A stretch of DNA of 64,000 bases from an uncultured Erythrobacter sp. (GTDB lineage: Bacteria; Pseudomonadota; Alphaproteobacteria; Sphingomonadales; Sphingomonadaceae): the NCBI GenBank assembly GCA_947503275.1, contig CANNCZ010000002.1, forward strand, positions 702,733 through 766,732, given 5' to 3'. A program made the position numbers and the translations under genes. Under the pieces are notes generated by a model. It was not told where the DNA came from and did not search any database. It worked only from the letters and a program-made list of their open reading frames with translations. Positions 17,847 to 26,524 of this stretch are shown one piece after another. The first letter of the stretch is position 1. Every line of letters begins with the position of its first letter.

Positions 17847-18380
17847 ATGGCAAGCAGCGCAACCGCCTTCACAGTTGGCGACTATGTTGTCTATCCCAAG
17901 CACGGCGTTGGCCGCGTGATCGAACTGCAAAACGAAGAGATCGCTGGCATGCAGCTCGAGCTCTATGTCTTGCGCTTTGAAAAAGAGCGCATGACGCTGC
18001 GCGTGCCTACCAATAAAGTCGAAGCGATCGGGATGCGCAAGCTGTCATCTGACAAGACTTTGAAAGAGGCGATGGAAACGCTGAAAGGCAAACCCAAGGT
18101 CAAACGGACGATGTGGTCACGCCGCGCGCAGGAATATGAAGCGAAGATCAATTCGGGCGAAATCGTCTTGATTGCAGAGGTGACTCGCGATCTGTTCCGC
18201 CCCGATGATCAGCCTGAACAAAGCTATTCAGAGCGTCAAATCTTCGAAGCCGCCTCCAGCCGTTTGGCCCGTGAGCTAGGCGCTATGGAAGAGACCGACG
18301 AAGCAACGGCGCTTGAGAAAATCCTCGAAGTGTTGCGCGAACACGCTCCGCAATATTACGAGAGCGCCGAAGAGAGCTGA
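17847..18380 (+). CDS. carD: CarD family transcriptional regulator
   Basis: 177 residues from ATG 17847, which has AAGGA just upstream. An earlier in-frame start at 17811 adds residues not typical of the family. The N-terminal RNA-polymerase-interacting Tudor-like domain is clear: FTVGDYVVYPKHGVGRV, then LELYVLRFEKERMTLRVP. The C-terminal helical DNA-binding part includes WSRRAQEYEAKINSG. CarD binds the RNAP beta subunit and stabilises open promoter complexes at housekeeping promoters. A good terminator follows at 18405-18433. Confidence 0.96.
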   Translation: MASSATAFTVGDYVVYPKHGVGRVIELQNEEIAGMQLELYVLRFEKERMTLRVPTNKVEAIGMRKLSSDKTLKEAMETLKGKPKVKRTMWSRRAQEYEAKINSGEIVLIAEVTRDLFRPDDQPEQSYSERQIFEAASSRLARELGAMEETDEATALEKILEVLREHAPQYYESAEES

Positions 18381-18404
18381 GACTCTCTTCCCAGTCACAA
18401 GATC

Positions 18405-18433
18405 AAGGGCCGCCCGATGGGGTGGCCCTTTTT
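18405..18433 (+). terminator. Rho-independent terminator after carD
   Basis: AAGGGCC (18405-18411) pairs with GGCCCTT (18424-18430) and the T-run continues to 18433. Inner GCCC/GGGG pairing can lengthen the stem. Confidence 0.9.
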
Positions 18434-18477
18434 CGTTGGGCTACTCTCGTCTTGAGTCTTGCATCAAGCCAACCGGT

Positions 18478-18495
18478 GTATTATATCGGCAATAC
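18478..18495. promoter_or_regulatory. Palindrome GTATT-N8-AATAC before the head-GIN lipoprotein gene
   Basis: The inverted repeat lies 23-40 bp upstream of the ATG at 18518. The half site AATACAGTT and the GTATTAT beginning also occur in the palindrome over the pcm-tolC promoter at 50477-50498. The TATTAT/TATATC text inside could serve as a -10 element. This is an operator candidate; no regulator is known. Confidence 0.4.
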
Positions 18496-18517
18496 AGTTT
18501 GTGATGGAGACAGTTTG

Positions 18518-19303
18518 ATGTTCAATTCGTTTACACGGCGCGCTGCCCCGCTGGCGGTGCTTGCTCTTGGCACTTCACTGTCAGGATGCGCCTATATCGT
18601 CGATGATTGGGACGAAGTGGATGGTGTTGCGATTGGAGAGCTGGATATGTCCGGCGATGCGCCGGACACGATTGAGCTCGCCGGACCTGACAAAGTTATC
18701 ATCACTGAAGGCGAGGGTCTGACGATCACGCTTGAAGGCGATGAGCAAGCTGGCGAGGCTTTACGGTTCGATCGGAATGGTGATGAACTGACAATCGCCC
18801 GCGACAGCAGTATTTTCGACGGGTCAGGCACCGCATTGATCCGCATCACCATGCCTGCACCCAAAAACCTCGATATTGCGGGCAGCGGAGACATTGAAGC
18901 TGCATCGCTCGCCAAAGTCGCCGAAGTCGACATAGCGGGATCGGGCAGCGTCAAGGTAAGTGCGCTCGAGGTGGATGAGCTAGAAATTGATATCGCAGGC
19001 TCGGGCACAGTCTCCGGTTCAGGAACCGCCAAAGCGTTGGATATCAGCGTTGCAGGCAATGGCGATGTGAAATTTGCCGATGTGATGGCAGACGATGTCG
19101 CGATCAGCATCGCTGGATCAGGCGATGTCGCGCTTTCGTCCAATGGCACAGTTGATGCCAGCATCGCCGGATCGGGCGATGTGGTGGTTACTGGCTCGGC
19201 CAATTGCACCGTTAGCAGTGCCGGATCAGGGTCTTTGACATGCCGTCCCGCGGCGGGCGATGTGGCAGATGCTGCGACAGAAGAAGACGCGACGGGCGAA
19301 TAA
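18518..19303 (+). CDS. Head-GIN domain (DUF2807) lipoprotein
   Basis: 261 residues from ATG 18518 with GGAGA upstream. A lipoprotein signal ends in LGTSLSGC (lipobox L-S-G-C), so the protein should be lipidated and held in the envelope. The rest is a DUF2807 fold: seven repeats of the form [ND]-[IV]-AGSG-[DST], about 20 residues apart (DIAGSGDIE, DIAGSGSVK, DIAGSGTVS, SVAGNGDVK, SIAGSGDVA, SIAGSGDVV, SSAGSGSLT). They should stack as a beta-helix. A short acidic tail follows. Function unknown. These proteins are often controlled by stress or GntR-type regulators. A palindrome lies in the promoter region. Confidence 0.88.
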   Translation: MFNSFTRRAAPLAVLALGTSLSGCAYIVDDWDEVDGVAIGELDMSGDAPDTIELAGPDKVIITEGEGLTITLEGDEQAGEALRFDRNGDELTIARDSSIFDGSGTALIRITMPAPKNLDIAGSGDIEAASLAKVAEVDIAGSGSVKVSALEVDELEIDIAGSGTVSGSGTAKALDISVAGNGDVKFADVMADDVAISIAGSGDVALSSNGTVDASIAGSGDVVVTGSANCTVSSAGSGSLTCRPAAGDVADAATEEDATGE

Positions 19304-19351
19304 TCCGCCGACGGGGGTTTACCCTAGCTTGCATTATATTCGGGAGCGCGC

Positions 19352-19696
19352 ATGATGATTGTCATGCGCGCTTCTTCACTTTTGGGCCTTGTGGTCATGT
19401 CACTCATGCTTTCGGGCTGTCTCGCCAAGATGGCGGCCGACGTCGTGACTGCTCCTGTGCGGATCGGTTCGCGCGCAGTGGATCTAGCAACCACCAGCCA
19501 ATCCGAAGCAGATGAGAATCGCGGACGTGAAATCCGCCGCCGCGAGGAGCGGTTGGGTAAGCTTGAGCGAGAATATCAAAAGCTCAGCGAAGAGTGCGAA
19601 GACGGAAAGCGCAGCGCATGTGAAGAGGCACGCGAGGTCTATGCAGAGATCCAGGAAATCTTGCCGACCATCCCGGTCGAACCCGCAGATGACTAA
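19352..19696 (+). CDS. Small lipoprotein with charged coiled coil, unknown function
   Basis: 114 residues. The signal ends in lipobox MLSGC. The mature part has a short hydrophobic/basic segment (VVTAPVRIGSRAVDLAT) and then a strongly charged helix (REIRRREERLGKLEREYQKLSEECEDGKRSACEEA) likely to be a coiled coil with a disulfide-capable Cys pair. GGGAG before ATG 19352 supports the start. An ATG four codons on is possible. It follows the head-GIN lipoprotein after 48 bp, perhaps on the same transcript. Its stop overlaps the convergent Sua5 gene by 4 bp. Confidence 0.7.
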   Translation: MMIVMRASSLLGLVVMSLMLSGCLAKMAADVVTAPVRIGSRAVDLATTSQSEADENRGREIRRREERLGKLEREYQKLSEECEDGKRSACEEAREVYAEIQEILPTIPVEPADD

Positions 19697-20652
19697 TCCG
19701 CAGCCGCGCGGCTGAGGCGATCATTGATCGCTGCGCCAACCCCATCATTGGGAATGGGTGCTACCGCAATTCGGGGTTTTGCCGATGCCGCGCTCTGATG
19801 CAGGCAATCATACAATCTCGCCGCTGCTTCTTCCAATGAATGCTCCGACAGCATGCAGTCGCCAGAGACTGCGCCAAAGCCGATCATAAATTCGTCGGCA
19901 CGCGGCTCGATCGCATTAAGTCGGACGGGTTTGCCCGGAGCATAGTGACTGGCAAGTTGTCCCGGCGCTTCTAACTTCGCGTTTAATTCGGCACCTGAGG
20001 CGCTCCTGCCGCCAAAGTAAGTTTCCGCCAGATACGCTTCACTCACGGGACCCGGCCGCAACACTTGCCATGTCCCATCGGCTCGAATGGCGAGAATTGT
20101 GGATTCCAGCCCGGCCTGAGTGGCTCCTCCATCAAGGATCAGATCAATCCTTCCATCCAACGATGCCTTAACATGGGCGGCGCTGGTGGGACTGATAAAG
20201 CCCGAACGGTTCGCCGATGGAGCAGCCAGCGGAAAGTCGCATTTTTCCAACACCGCGCGCATCACCGCATGATTAGGCACGCGCAGCGCGATGCTCGGAA
20301 GGCCGGCGGTCACGGCACGGGCGATTGGCGCATTGTCTGCGACGGGAACCACCAGAGTGAGCGGCCCTGGCCATTCGCCCCCCGCCACATCTTCGCTCGC
20401 GCCATCAAACTCGCCAAAGCGTTTTGCCTGATCGACATCGCGAACATGCACGATCAATGGGTTGAAATCGGGTCGCCCTTTGGCCGCGTAAATTTTCGCA
20501 ACCGCCTCGGCTTTATCGGCCCGCGCGGCAAGGCCATAGACCGTCTCTGTTGGTACAGCGACGATTCCGCCCAAAGCAAGGATTCGCACAGCTTTTGCGA
20601 TTCCCTCGGCATCGGCCGGCACCACTTCCGTAACGTTCTTGCCGCTCATCAT
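19693..20652 (-). CDS. L-threonylcarbamoyladenylate synthase (Sua5/YwlC type)
   Basis: About 319 residues. The N-terminal TsaC/YrdC domain (about 1-200) shows LALGGIVAVPTETVYGLAARAD, KIYAAKGRPDFNPLIVHV, and SANRSGFISPTSAAHV. The linker and C-terminal Sua5 domain follow (SHYAPGKPVRLNAI onwards). The enzyme makes threonylcarbamoyl-AMP for the t6A37 modification of tRNAs. The start is uncertain: ATG 20652 (MMSGKNVTEV) is preferred over a TTG at 20703. Divergent from the acyl-CoA dehydrogenase gene. Confidence 0.93.
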   Translation of the reverse strand: MMSGKNVTEVVPADAEGIAKAVRILALGGIVAVPTETVYGLAARADKAEAVAKIYAAKGRPDFNPLIVHVRDVDQAKRFGEFDGASEDVAGGEWPGPLTLVVPVADNAPIARAVTAGLPSIALRVPNHAVMRAVLEKCDFPLAAPSANRSGFISPTSAAHVKASLDGRIDLILDGGATQAGLESTILAIRADGTWQVLRPGPVSEAYLAETYFGGRSASGAELNAKLEAPGQLASHYAPGKPVRLNAIEPRADEFMIGFGAVSGDCMLSEHSLEEAAARLYDCLHQSAASAKPRIAVAPIPNDGVGAAINDRLSRAAAD

Positions 20653-20731
20653 CTGGTCGCTATATTCTAAGCGTACTCCTGCCAAGATGCAGGCTTGGCC
20701 CAATCCACCTTGATCAGGATAGAAACCGCTC

Positions 20732-22474
20732 GTGACACCTTACACTCCGCCCACCCAAGACCAGCTGCTTGCCATTCGTGTGAATGCCGGGATTGAACAT
20801 CTCGCGGCCAGTGAGAAGTTCGCGCACGCAGAACCCGATCTGGTTGAGGCCATCGTCGAAGGTGTCGGTCAATTCGCCGCTGGAGAATTTGCACCGCTTA
20901 ACCGCGTAGGCGATCTTGAAGGGGCAAAGCTTGAGAACGGCGTGGTGCGCCTGCCCGACGGGTTCAAAGAGGCATACGAGACCTATATAGAGCAGGGCTG
21001 GAATTCGATTGCGAGTTCGCTCGATTTTGGCGGTCAAGGCCTACCCTTCACTTTGGGCTGCAACGTGCTGGAGAATATGGGCGCCGCCAATATGGCATTC
21101 ACTCTGCTCCCCATGCTGTCTGTCGGCGCGATAGAGGCACTGTCGCATCACGGTAGCAAAGATCAGCAGGCCAAATACCTCCCCGACCTGATCAGCGGCA
21201 AATGGTCGGGTACGATGAATCTGACAGAGCCCGCCGCGGGAAGCGATGTCGGCGCCTTGCGGTCAACCGCAGAACCAATTGAAGATGGCGAGCACGCAGG
21301 CAAATACCGGATCGTTGGACAGAAGATATATATCACTTGGGGCGATCATGAGCTGGCCGACAACATCATCCACCTAGTGCTCGCGCGCCTTCCCGATGCG
21401 CCGGAAGGTTCGCGCGGTATCTCGCTATTCGTCGTGCCAAAGTATCATGTGAACGCTGATGGTTCGCTGGGCCCACGCAACGATGTGCGCCCTGTCAGCC
21501 TTGAGCATAAGCTTGGCATCAACGCCTCACCCACTTGCGTCATGAGCTATGGCGACAATGGTGAATGTATCGGTGAGCTGGTTGGAGCCGAAAATCGCGG
21601 CCTCATGGCCATGTTCACGATGATGAATAATGCCCGGATTAATGTCGGTAACCAAGGCGCTCAAATCGCCGAGCGCGCAACACAGCAAGCCGTCGCCTAT
21701 GCGACCGACCGAGTGCAATCGGCGCGCGCGGGGTCTCCGGATAAGAACCCGGTTGCCATTATCGAGCATCCCGATGTGCGACGCATGATCTTGCGGATGA
21801 AGGCTCTGACCGAAGGCGTTCGCGCGCTGCTCTATTATTGCGCAGGTCAGGTTGATCTGGGCACTATCGGCGAAAGCGATGCGGCTAACCGATCTGAGAT
21901 CCTTGTACCTCTGGTCAAAGCATGGGGCACCGATATCGGCGTCGAAGTCGCAGGGATCGGCATCCAAATCCACGGCGGCATGGGCTTTGTCGAGGAAACC
22001 GGCGCAGCCCAGCACTGGCGCGATTCCCGGATCGCTCCGATTTACGAGGGCACCAATGGCATTCAAGCCGCCGATCTGGTCACGCGTAAGCTGGGACTTG
22101 AGGGCGGTGATGCTATGATTGCGTTGTTCGAAGACATTGTCCGCGATGCCGGGGACGAAACTGGACTTTCCGCTCTGGCCGCAGATTGTGCCGATATCGC
22201 ACGCTGGATGCTTGATGAGGCGAGTCTTGATGACCGCTTGGCTGGCAGCGTGCCGTTTTGCACCATGGCCGCCGTTGCAGTCGCAGGATGGCAATTGATG
22301 AAGCAGGCACAGGCGGTCGCCAATGGCGCATCGCCGTCACTGGCTGAGACCAAGCCTGTCACCGTGCGGTTCTTCCTCGATCGGATCGTACCAGAAGCTG
22401 CTGGTTTAAAGGCCGGTGCCATTGCCGGTTCTGAGCTGCTCTATGCCCTGACCGCCGATAAGCTGGCGGATTGA
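20732..22474 (+). CDS. Acyl-CoA dehydrogenase (long form with C-terminal extension, DmdC-like)
   Basis: 580 residues. The ACAD core has MNLTEPAAGSDVGALRSTA (substrate/FAD contact), GIQIHGGMGFVEETGAAQHWRDSRIAPIYEGTNGIQAADLV, where the Glu in YEGT is the usual catalytic base. An acetyl-CoA-dehydrogenase-like C-terminal domain of about 120 residues follows. This architecture is shared by FadE-like enzymes and 3-methylmercaptopropionyl-CoA dehydrogenase (DmdC). The substrate is not decided by sequence. GTG start with AGGAT upstream. The DUF815 ATPase gene begins 6 bp after the stop. Confidence 0.92.
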   Translation: MTPYTPPTQDQLLAIRVNAGIEHLAASEKFAHAEPDLVEAIVEGVGQFAAGEFAPLNRVGDLEGAKLENGVVRLPDGFKEAYETYIEQGWNSIASSLDFGGQGLPFTLGCNVLENMGAANMAFTLLPMLSVGAIEALSHHGSKDQQAKYLPDLISGKWSGTMNLTEPAAGSDVGALRSTAEPIEDGEHAGKYRIVGQKIYITWGDHELADNIIHLVLARLPDAPEGSRGISLFVVPKYHVNADGSLGPRNDVRPVSLEHKLGINASPTCVMSYGDNGECIGELVGAENRGLMAMFTMMNNARINVGNQGAQIAERATQQAVAYATDRVQSARAGSPDKNPVAIIEHPDVRRMILRMKALTEGVRALLYYCAGQVDLGTIGESDAANRSEILVPLVKAWGTDIGVEVAGIGIQIHGGMGFVEETGAAQHWRDSRIAPIYEGTNGIQAADLVTRKLGLEGGDAMIALFEDIVRDAGDETGLSALAADCADIARWMLDEASLDDRLAGSVPFCTMAAVAVAGWQLMKQAQAVANGASPSLAETKPVTVRFFLDRIVPEAAGLKAGAIAGSELLYALTADKLAD

Positions 22475-22480
22475 TCCACA

Positions 22481-23305
22481 ATGACGGGGCAGCGCGACGT
22501 GTTGGAACGGATCGCTGCGGCGCTAGAGCGGATTGCACCACTCGCGCCTGCTCGAATCGATTGGCTAACTAGCCCGGCATATCTGTGGGATGGCGAGAAT
22601 GCCCGCGCAATCGAACGGTTAGAGGCGCTCCCTTTGTCTCGCCTATGCGGCATCGATGATCAAAAGGCGGCCGTTTGCGCTAACCTTGATCGCTTGGCGA
22701 ACGGCGTTGCAGCGCATGATATGCTGCTGTGGGGATCGCGTGGTATGGGTAAATCTGCTTTGATCCGCGCGGCAGTTCGCGCGCTTAGTGAGACCAAACC
22801 GGGTGCGCTCGGCCTGGTGCAGGTTGGCGCAGGTGCGTTGTCCAGCATCCCCAAACTGATGGACGAATTGAGCGGCATAGATCGAGCATTTCTGATCTTC
22901 ATCGACGATCTTGGCTTTGGCGAAGGAGATGCTCAAAGCAATTTGGGTCTCCGAAGCCTACTCGATGGCGGAGTGGTGGCACGGCCTGTCAATATCCGCA
23001 TCGCCGTTACCTCAAACCGGCGCGCCATCGTCCAGCGCGACAATGATGAGAGCGAGGCCCGGCATGAGCGCGATGAACGCGACAATGCTCTCGCGCTTGC
23101 GGATCGTTTCGGACTCGCTTTGGGCTTTCACCCATGTGACCGCGCTACTTTTCTCACGATCTTGCGCGCTTACACCGACCCGTTGGGCATCGACGTGGAT
23201 GAAGAAGAAGCGCTGGCCTTCGCCATCGCACGCGGCAGCCGCTCAGGACGGACCGCCTATCAAGTCGCTTGCGAGCTCGCTGGGCGCTCCGGCCTCAACC
23301 TCTGA
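22481..23305 (+). CDS. DUF815 family AAA+ ATPase
   Basis: 274 residues. Walker A is LWGSRGMGKSALIRAAV near residue 84. Walker B is LIFIDDLGFGEGD near 144. Sensor and arginine residues follow in IRIAVTSNRRAIVQRD and the end segment (ARGSRSGRTAYQVACELAGR) is typical of the family. Cytoplasmic. Function unknown. The start is 6 bp after the acyl-CoA dehydrogenase stop, so they are probably cotranscribed. Convergent with the PQQ dehydrogenase gene at a 6-bp gap. Confidence 0.9.
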   Translation: MTGQRDVLERIAAALERIAPLAPARIDWLTSPAYLWDGENARAIERLEALPLSRLCGIDDQKAAVCANLDRLANGVAAHDMLLWGSRGMGKSALIRAAVRALSETKPGALGLVQVGAGALSSIPKLMDELSGIDRAFLIFIDDLGFGEGDAQSNLGLRSLLDGGVVARPVNIRIAVTSNRRAIVQRDNDESEARHERDERDNALALADRFGLALGFHPCDRATFLTILRAYTDPLGIDVDEEEALAFAIARGSRSGRTAYQVACELAGRSGLNL

Positions 23306-23311
23306 TTGAGA

Positions 23312-24787
23312 TTATTGGGCAGCTTCGCGGCGCAAGTAATCCTCCTCAAACGATGCGCGCGGGTCGATCAATTCGCCTTGTGGCCTGAGTGGTTCACCCG
23401 ATAGGCGCTCAATCCCTGCACCCGGCTCACTGTTCGGTGCAAGGGTGCGCCAGATGATCCCAGCAGTGTCATCCGACACCAACAGCGATCCATCACCCGC
23501 CCATTCAACCCAAGTCGGACGGCCTTTGGTGGTGCCATCTTCGTTGAGGAAATCTGTGAGCACGGGAACGGGCTGTCCCTGGGGATTGCCCAATTCATCG
23601 AACGCAACATAAACCACATCATATCCCGAGGCAGGCTTGCGATTCCACGAACCGTGGCGCGCGATGAATGCGCCGCTGCCCATATCATCACCCAATCGGT
23701 GCCCTTCAGCTGTGAAGACTAGGCCAAGCGCCGCAACGTGTGGGCCCAATGCGTATTCGGGGTTACGTACATAGCTATCTAGGAAGCGCGGCATTGCGGC
23801 TTCGACCCGGCGATCAAAGTTGTCGCGGTAATAGATCCACGGCCAACCATATTGCGCGCCAATCGGCACATTAGTCAGGTAATCGGGCACCAGATCAGAG
23901 CCGAGCATATCGCGCTCGTTCACGGTCGTCCAAAGCTCGCCCGACCATGGGCTAAAGTCCAACCCGTTGGGGTTCCGAAGGCCCGCTGCGAATTGGCGCG
24001 CGCTGTTGGCTTCCAGATTGTATTCCCAGATCATCGCACGGCCTTCTTCGACCGCCATGCCAGATTCGCCGATATTGCTGACCGAACCGACCGCGATATA
24101 GAGGCGGTCGCCGTCCGGGTGAATCTCCATATTGCGCATCCAGTGACCGCCGCCCGGTGGCAAATCCATCAGCTTGCGAGGCTCACCACTCACCGCATCA
24201 CTGCCCAGCTCGTATTCGAACGCCAGAACGGCATCGTGATTCGCCACATACAAGGTGCCATTGGCCCAACTCATGCCCGATGGCGAATCCAGCCCGTCAG
24301 AAGCAATCACCTGCTGTAATTCAGCAGCGCCATCACCATCGGCATCGCGCAACAACACGATTTGGTTCGCGGATTCGCCTGCTGCCCCCGCTTCGGAGAA
24401 GAGATAGCTCGCAACCCATCCCTTGATCGTATCCATGATCCCGCCATCACCACCGCCCTCGCTTGCAGGCGAACGGGTCAAAGTCACGAGGACATCGCCA
24501 TTGGGCAATGAGTAAAGAACGCGTGGGTGGTCCAATCCTTCAGCAAAGCGATTGACGCTCAACCCATCGGCTGTGCCGGGTGCTTGGCCATCCTCCCAGC
24601 CCACGGGCTTGGCGATCTGCACCGTCGGAAAGCTCTCAGCCTCCGGTTCTTGCAAGGTCGGCTCAGTTCCACTGACCTCTGCGACGGTTAAGTCTGCGGT
24701 ATCTCCGCGCGACAGGAAAAATAGCCCCGCTCCCGCCACAACGACGAAGACGACGATAAAGATTGCGAGTTTGCGTAAAATAGCCAT
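23312..24787 (-). CDS. PQQ-dependent sugar dehydrogenase (sorbosone dehydrogenase-like), membrane-anchored
   Basis: 491 residues. One N-terminal membrane anchor (residues about 8-27, LAIFIVVFVVVAGAGLFFL) precedes a six-bladed propeller. Landmarks are GLDHPRVLYSLPNGDVLVT, MRNMEIHPDGDRLYIAVGS, AAGLRNPNGLDFSPWSGELWTTVNERD, and HGSWNRKPASGYDVVYV. They match the soluble glucose/L-sorbosone dehydrogenase group that binds PQQ and oxidises sugars or aldehydes in the periplasm. No PQQ biosynthesis gene is in this window. Confidence 0.9.
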   Translation of the reverse strand: MAILRKLAIFIVVFVVVAGAGLFFLSRGDTADLTVAEVSGTEPTLQEPEAESFPTVQIAKPVGWEDGQAPGTADGLSVNRFAEGLDHPRVLYSLPNGDVLVTLTRSPASEGGGDGGIMDTIKGWVASYLFSEAGAAGESANQIVLLRDADGDGAAELQQVIASDGLDSPSGMSWANGTLYVANHDAVLAFEYELGSDAVSGEPRKLMDLPPGGGHWMRNMEIHPDGDRLYIAVGSVSNIGESGMAVEEGRAMIWEYNLEANSARQFAAGLRNPNGLDFSPWSGELWTTVNERDMLGSDLVPDYLTNVPIGAQYGWPWIYYRDNFDRRVEAAMPRFLDSYVRNPEYALGPHVAALGLVFTAEGHRLGDDMGSGAFIARHGSWNRKPASGYDVVYVAFDELGNPQGQPVPVLTDFLNEDGTTKGRPTWVEWAGDGSLLVSDDTAGIIWRTLAPNSEPGAGIERLSGEPLRPQGELIDPRASFEEDYLRREAAQ

Positions 24788-24837
24788 GTGGAGGGAAATA
24801 GGTCAGCGGCTCGCTGCCGACAACAGGATAGTCGAAA

Positions 24838-25335
24838 ATGTATGATTTCAAGCCGGACGCCTCGCTCGATACAGCAGAGCTCTACCGCCAATTGTGCGAC
24901 GCTGCGGATGCCTTGACCCAAGGGGAGCCGGATGCAGTCGCCAATATGGCCAATGTCGCCGCCTTGATCTGGGAATTTGTGCCTGATCTGAATTGGGCTG
25001 GGTTTTACCGCATGGGCGCGAATGCCGCGGGAGAGGATGAATTGGTGCTCGGCCCTTTTGTTGGACGCCCTGCATGTATCCGAATTCCCGTTGGTCAAGG
25101 TGTCTGCGGAACTGCTGCCGCGGATGCCACGGCCCAATTAGTGGAGGACGTCCACGCCTTCCCCGGCCATATTGCCTGCGATGCCGCAAGCGAGTCCGAA
25201 GTGGTCGTGCCGATTGTTCGCAATGGAAAAGTGGTCGCCATTATCGATTGCGACAGTCCAACCAAGGCCCGCTTCTCACAAGGCGATGCAGAGGGCCTCG
25301 AAAAACTGGCACTATTGCTCAGTGATCGGGTTTAA
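24838..25335 (+). CDS. msrC: Free methionine-(R)-sulfoxide reductase (GAF domain, fRMsr)
   Basis: 165 residues forming one GAF domain. The three redox cysteines expected for fRMsr appear: ACIRIPVGQGVCGTA supplies two and HIACDAASESEVVVPI the catalytic one. Other conserved parts are NWAGFYRM and LGPFVGRPAC. The enzyme repairs free Met-R-sulfoxide in the cytoplasm using thioredoxin-type reductants. Divergent from the PQQ dehydrogenase gene, with 50 bp between starts. Confidence 0.93.
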   Translation: MYDFKPDASLDTAELYRQLCDAADALTQGEPDAVANMANVAALIWEFVPDLNWAGFYRMGANAAGEDELVLGPFVGRPACIRIPVGQGVCGTAAADATAQLVEDVHAFPGHIACDAASESEVVVPIVRNGKVVAIIDCDSPTKARFSQGDAEGLEKLALLLSDRV

Positions 25336-25493
25336 GCGCTGTTTCGACACAAATTTTTACTCGCCAGATCGCCCCGAAACGAGACAACTACCCTGTGTCG
25401 CTTGGTCGGTTCAGTCCGCCAATGGTAATACTTCGGTAACCAACGCATCTAACTGACAGCGCACGAGTCGCGCATTTCTTCCGGGGAAGCCTT

Positions 25494-26450
25494 ATGACAC
25501 TCACGACCAATTCTCTCCGCACAGCGACCGCAATGGGCGCTATCGGAATTGCCGCGACAGCGTTGGCGCTGCCGACTGCCGCACAGGCCCAGATCGTGCC
25601 AGCCATGACGGATGTGGATGTTCAGTCGCTTCCACCTGAGCTGCAATCAGGTCCGGTGACAACGACAGTCGACACAAATTTTGACGAAACAAGCATTGGC
25701 CCCGATGGCGTTGAAACCATCACGCGCACACGCCGGATCGAATCGTCTTACCCGGCAACAACAACACACACAGGCCAACCTCAGAGTTATGCCCCCACGC
25801 AGGCATACGCGCCATCTCAAGGCTATACACCGGCTCAGGGCTATGCGCCTGCTTATGGTTACGCTCCTGCGGCAACCGTGTTTGAGCGCGATCAGTGGAT
25901 CGATGAATGCGAAAGCCGAACCAATGGTCGTGGTGATCGTGAAAAGGGCGGTATTATCGGCGGTCTGCTTGGCGCAATTGCAGGTGGCCTGATTGGCAAC
26001 CGCGTTTCGGACAGTGAGCGCCTGGGTGGCACTCTGATCGGCGCTGGCGTTGGTGGACTGGGCGGTCTGGTCTTGGGCAATCTAATCGGCGGAGGTCGCA
26101 ACAGCCGCGGCGACTATGACTGCGAAGCGGCACTCGACAGCTATCTGTCACAACATGGTCAACCCGGTGCCTATCCAGTGGCCCGTGTTGCTGCGCGGAC
26201 CATCCCCGCCCCAACTTACGCAGCGCCTGCGCAATATGGTTATGGCTACGCCCCAGCATATCAGCCTTACAGCTATACCTATGCCCCACCACAACAGATC
26301 GTTTATGTGCCAGTTCAATATGAGCAGCAGCAGCGTGTAATCGTCCGTGAGACCGTGCGCGAAGAAACTGTGCCCGGTGCCTCTCGTGTGATCCCGGCAC
26401 CGCGCCCTGTGCCGGTTCCGCGCCAGCCGCGTTACATCAAAGGCAATTGA
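25494..26450 (+). CDS. Glycine-zipper 2TM domain protein with Tyr/Ala/Pro repeats
   Basis: 318 residues. A signal peptide ends at LPTAAQAQ. Between residues about 95 and 125 a low-complexity repeat of the form YAPxQGY recurs five to six times. A glycine-zipper segment follows near 160-205 (GGIIGGLLGAIAGGLIGNRV ... GGLGGLVLGNLIGGG), consistent with membrane insertion or oligomer formation. Cys residues flank the zipper. A second Tyr/Pro-rich region and an Arg/Pro tail end the protein. Probably an outer-membrane or periplasmic protein. The GGGGAA stretch before ATG 25494 is the likely ribosome site. Confidence 0.82.
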   Translation: MTLTTNSLRTATAMGAIGIAATALALPTAAQAQIVPAMTDVDVQSLPPELQSGPVTTTVDTNFDETSIGPDGVETITRTRRIESSYPATTTHTGQPQSYAPTQAYAPSQGYTPAQGYAPAYGYAPAATVFERDQWIDECESRTNGRGDREKGGIIGGLLGAIAGGLIGNRVSDSERLGGTLIGAGVGGLGGLVLGNLIGGGRNSRGDYDCEAALDSYLSQHGQPGAYPVARVAARTIPAPTYAAPAQYGYGYAPAYQPYSYTYAPPQQIVYVPVQYEQQQRVIVRETVREETVPGASRVIPAPRPVPVPRQPRYIKGN

Positions 26451-26457
26451 ATCGATC

Positions 26458-26490
26458 AGGGCGAAAGTCGCGCCATGCAACTTTCGCCCT
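26458..26490. terminator. 11-bp hairpin between convergent glycine-zipper and parB genes
   Basis: AGGGCGAAAGT (26458-26468) pairs with ACTTTCGCCCT (26480-26490). There is no T-run on either strand, so it is not a classic intrinsic terminator. It may block 3' exonucleases or pause polymerase at the convergent junction. Confidence 0.5.
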
Positions 26491-26524
26491 CCAACGCCCT
26501 TAGAGCTCGTCAGCGAGAGCTAGG

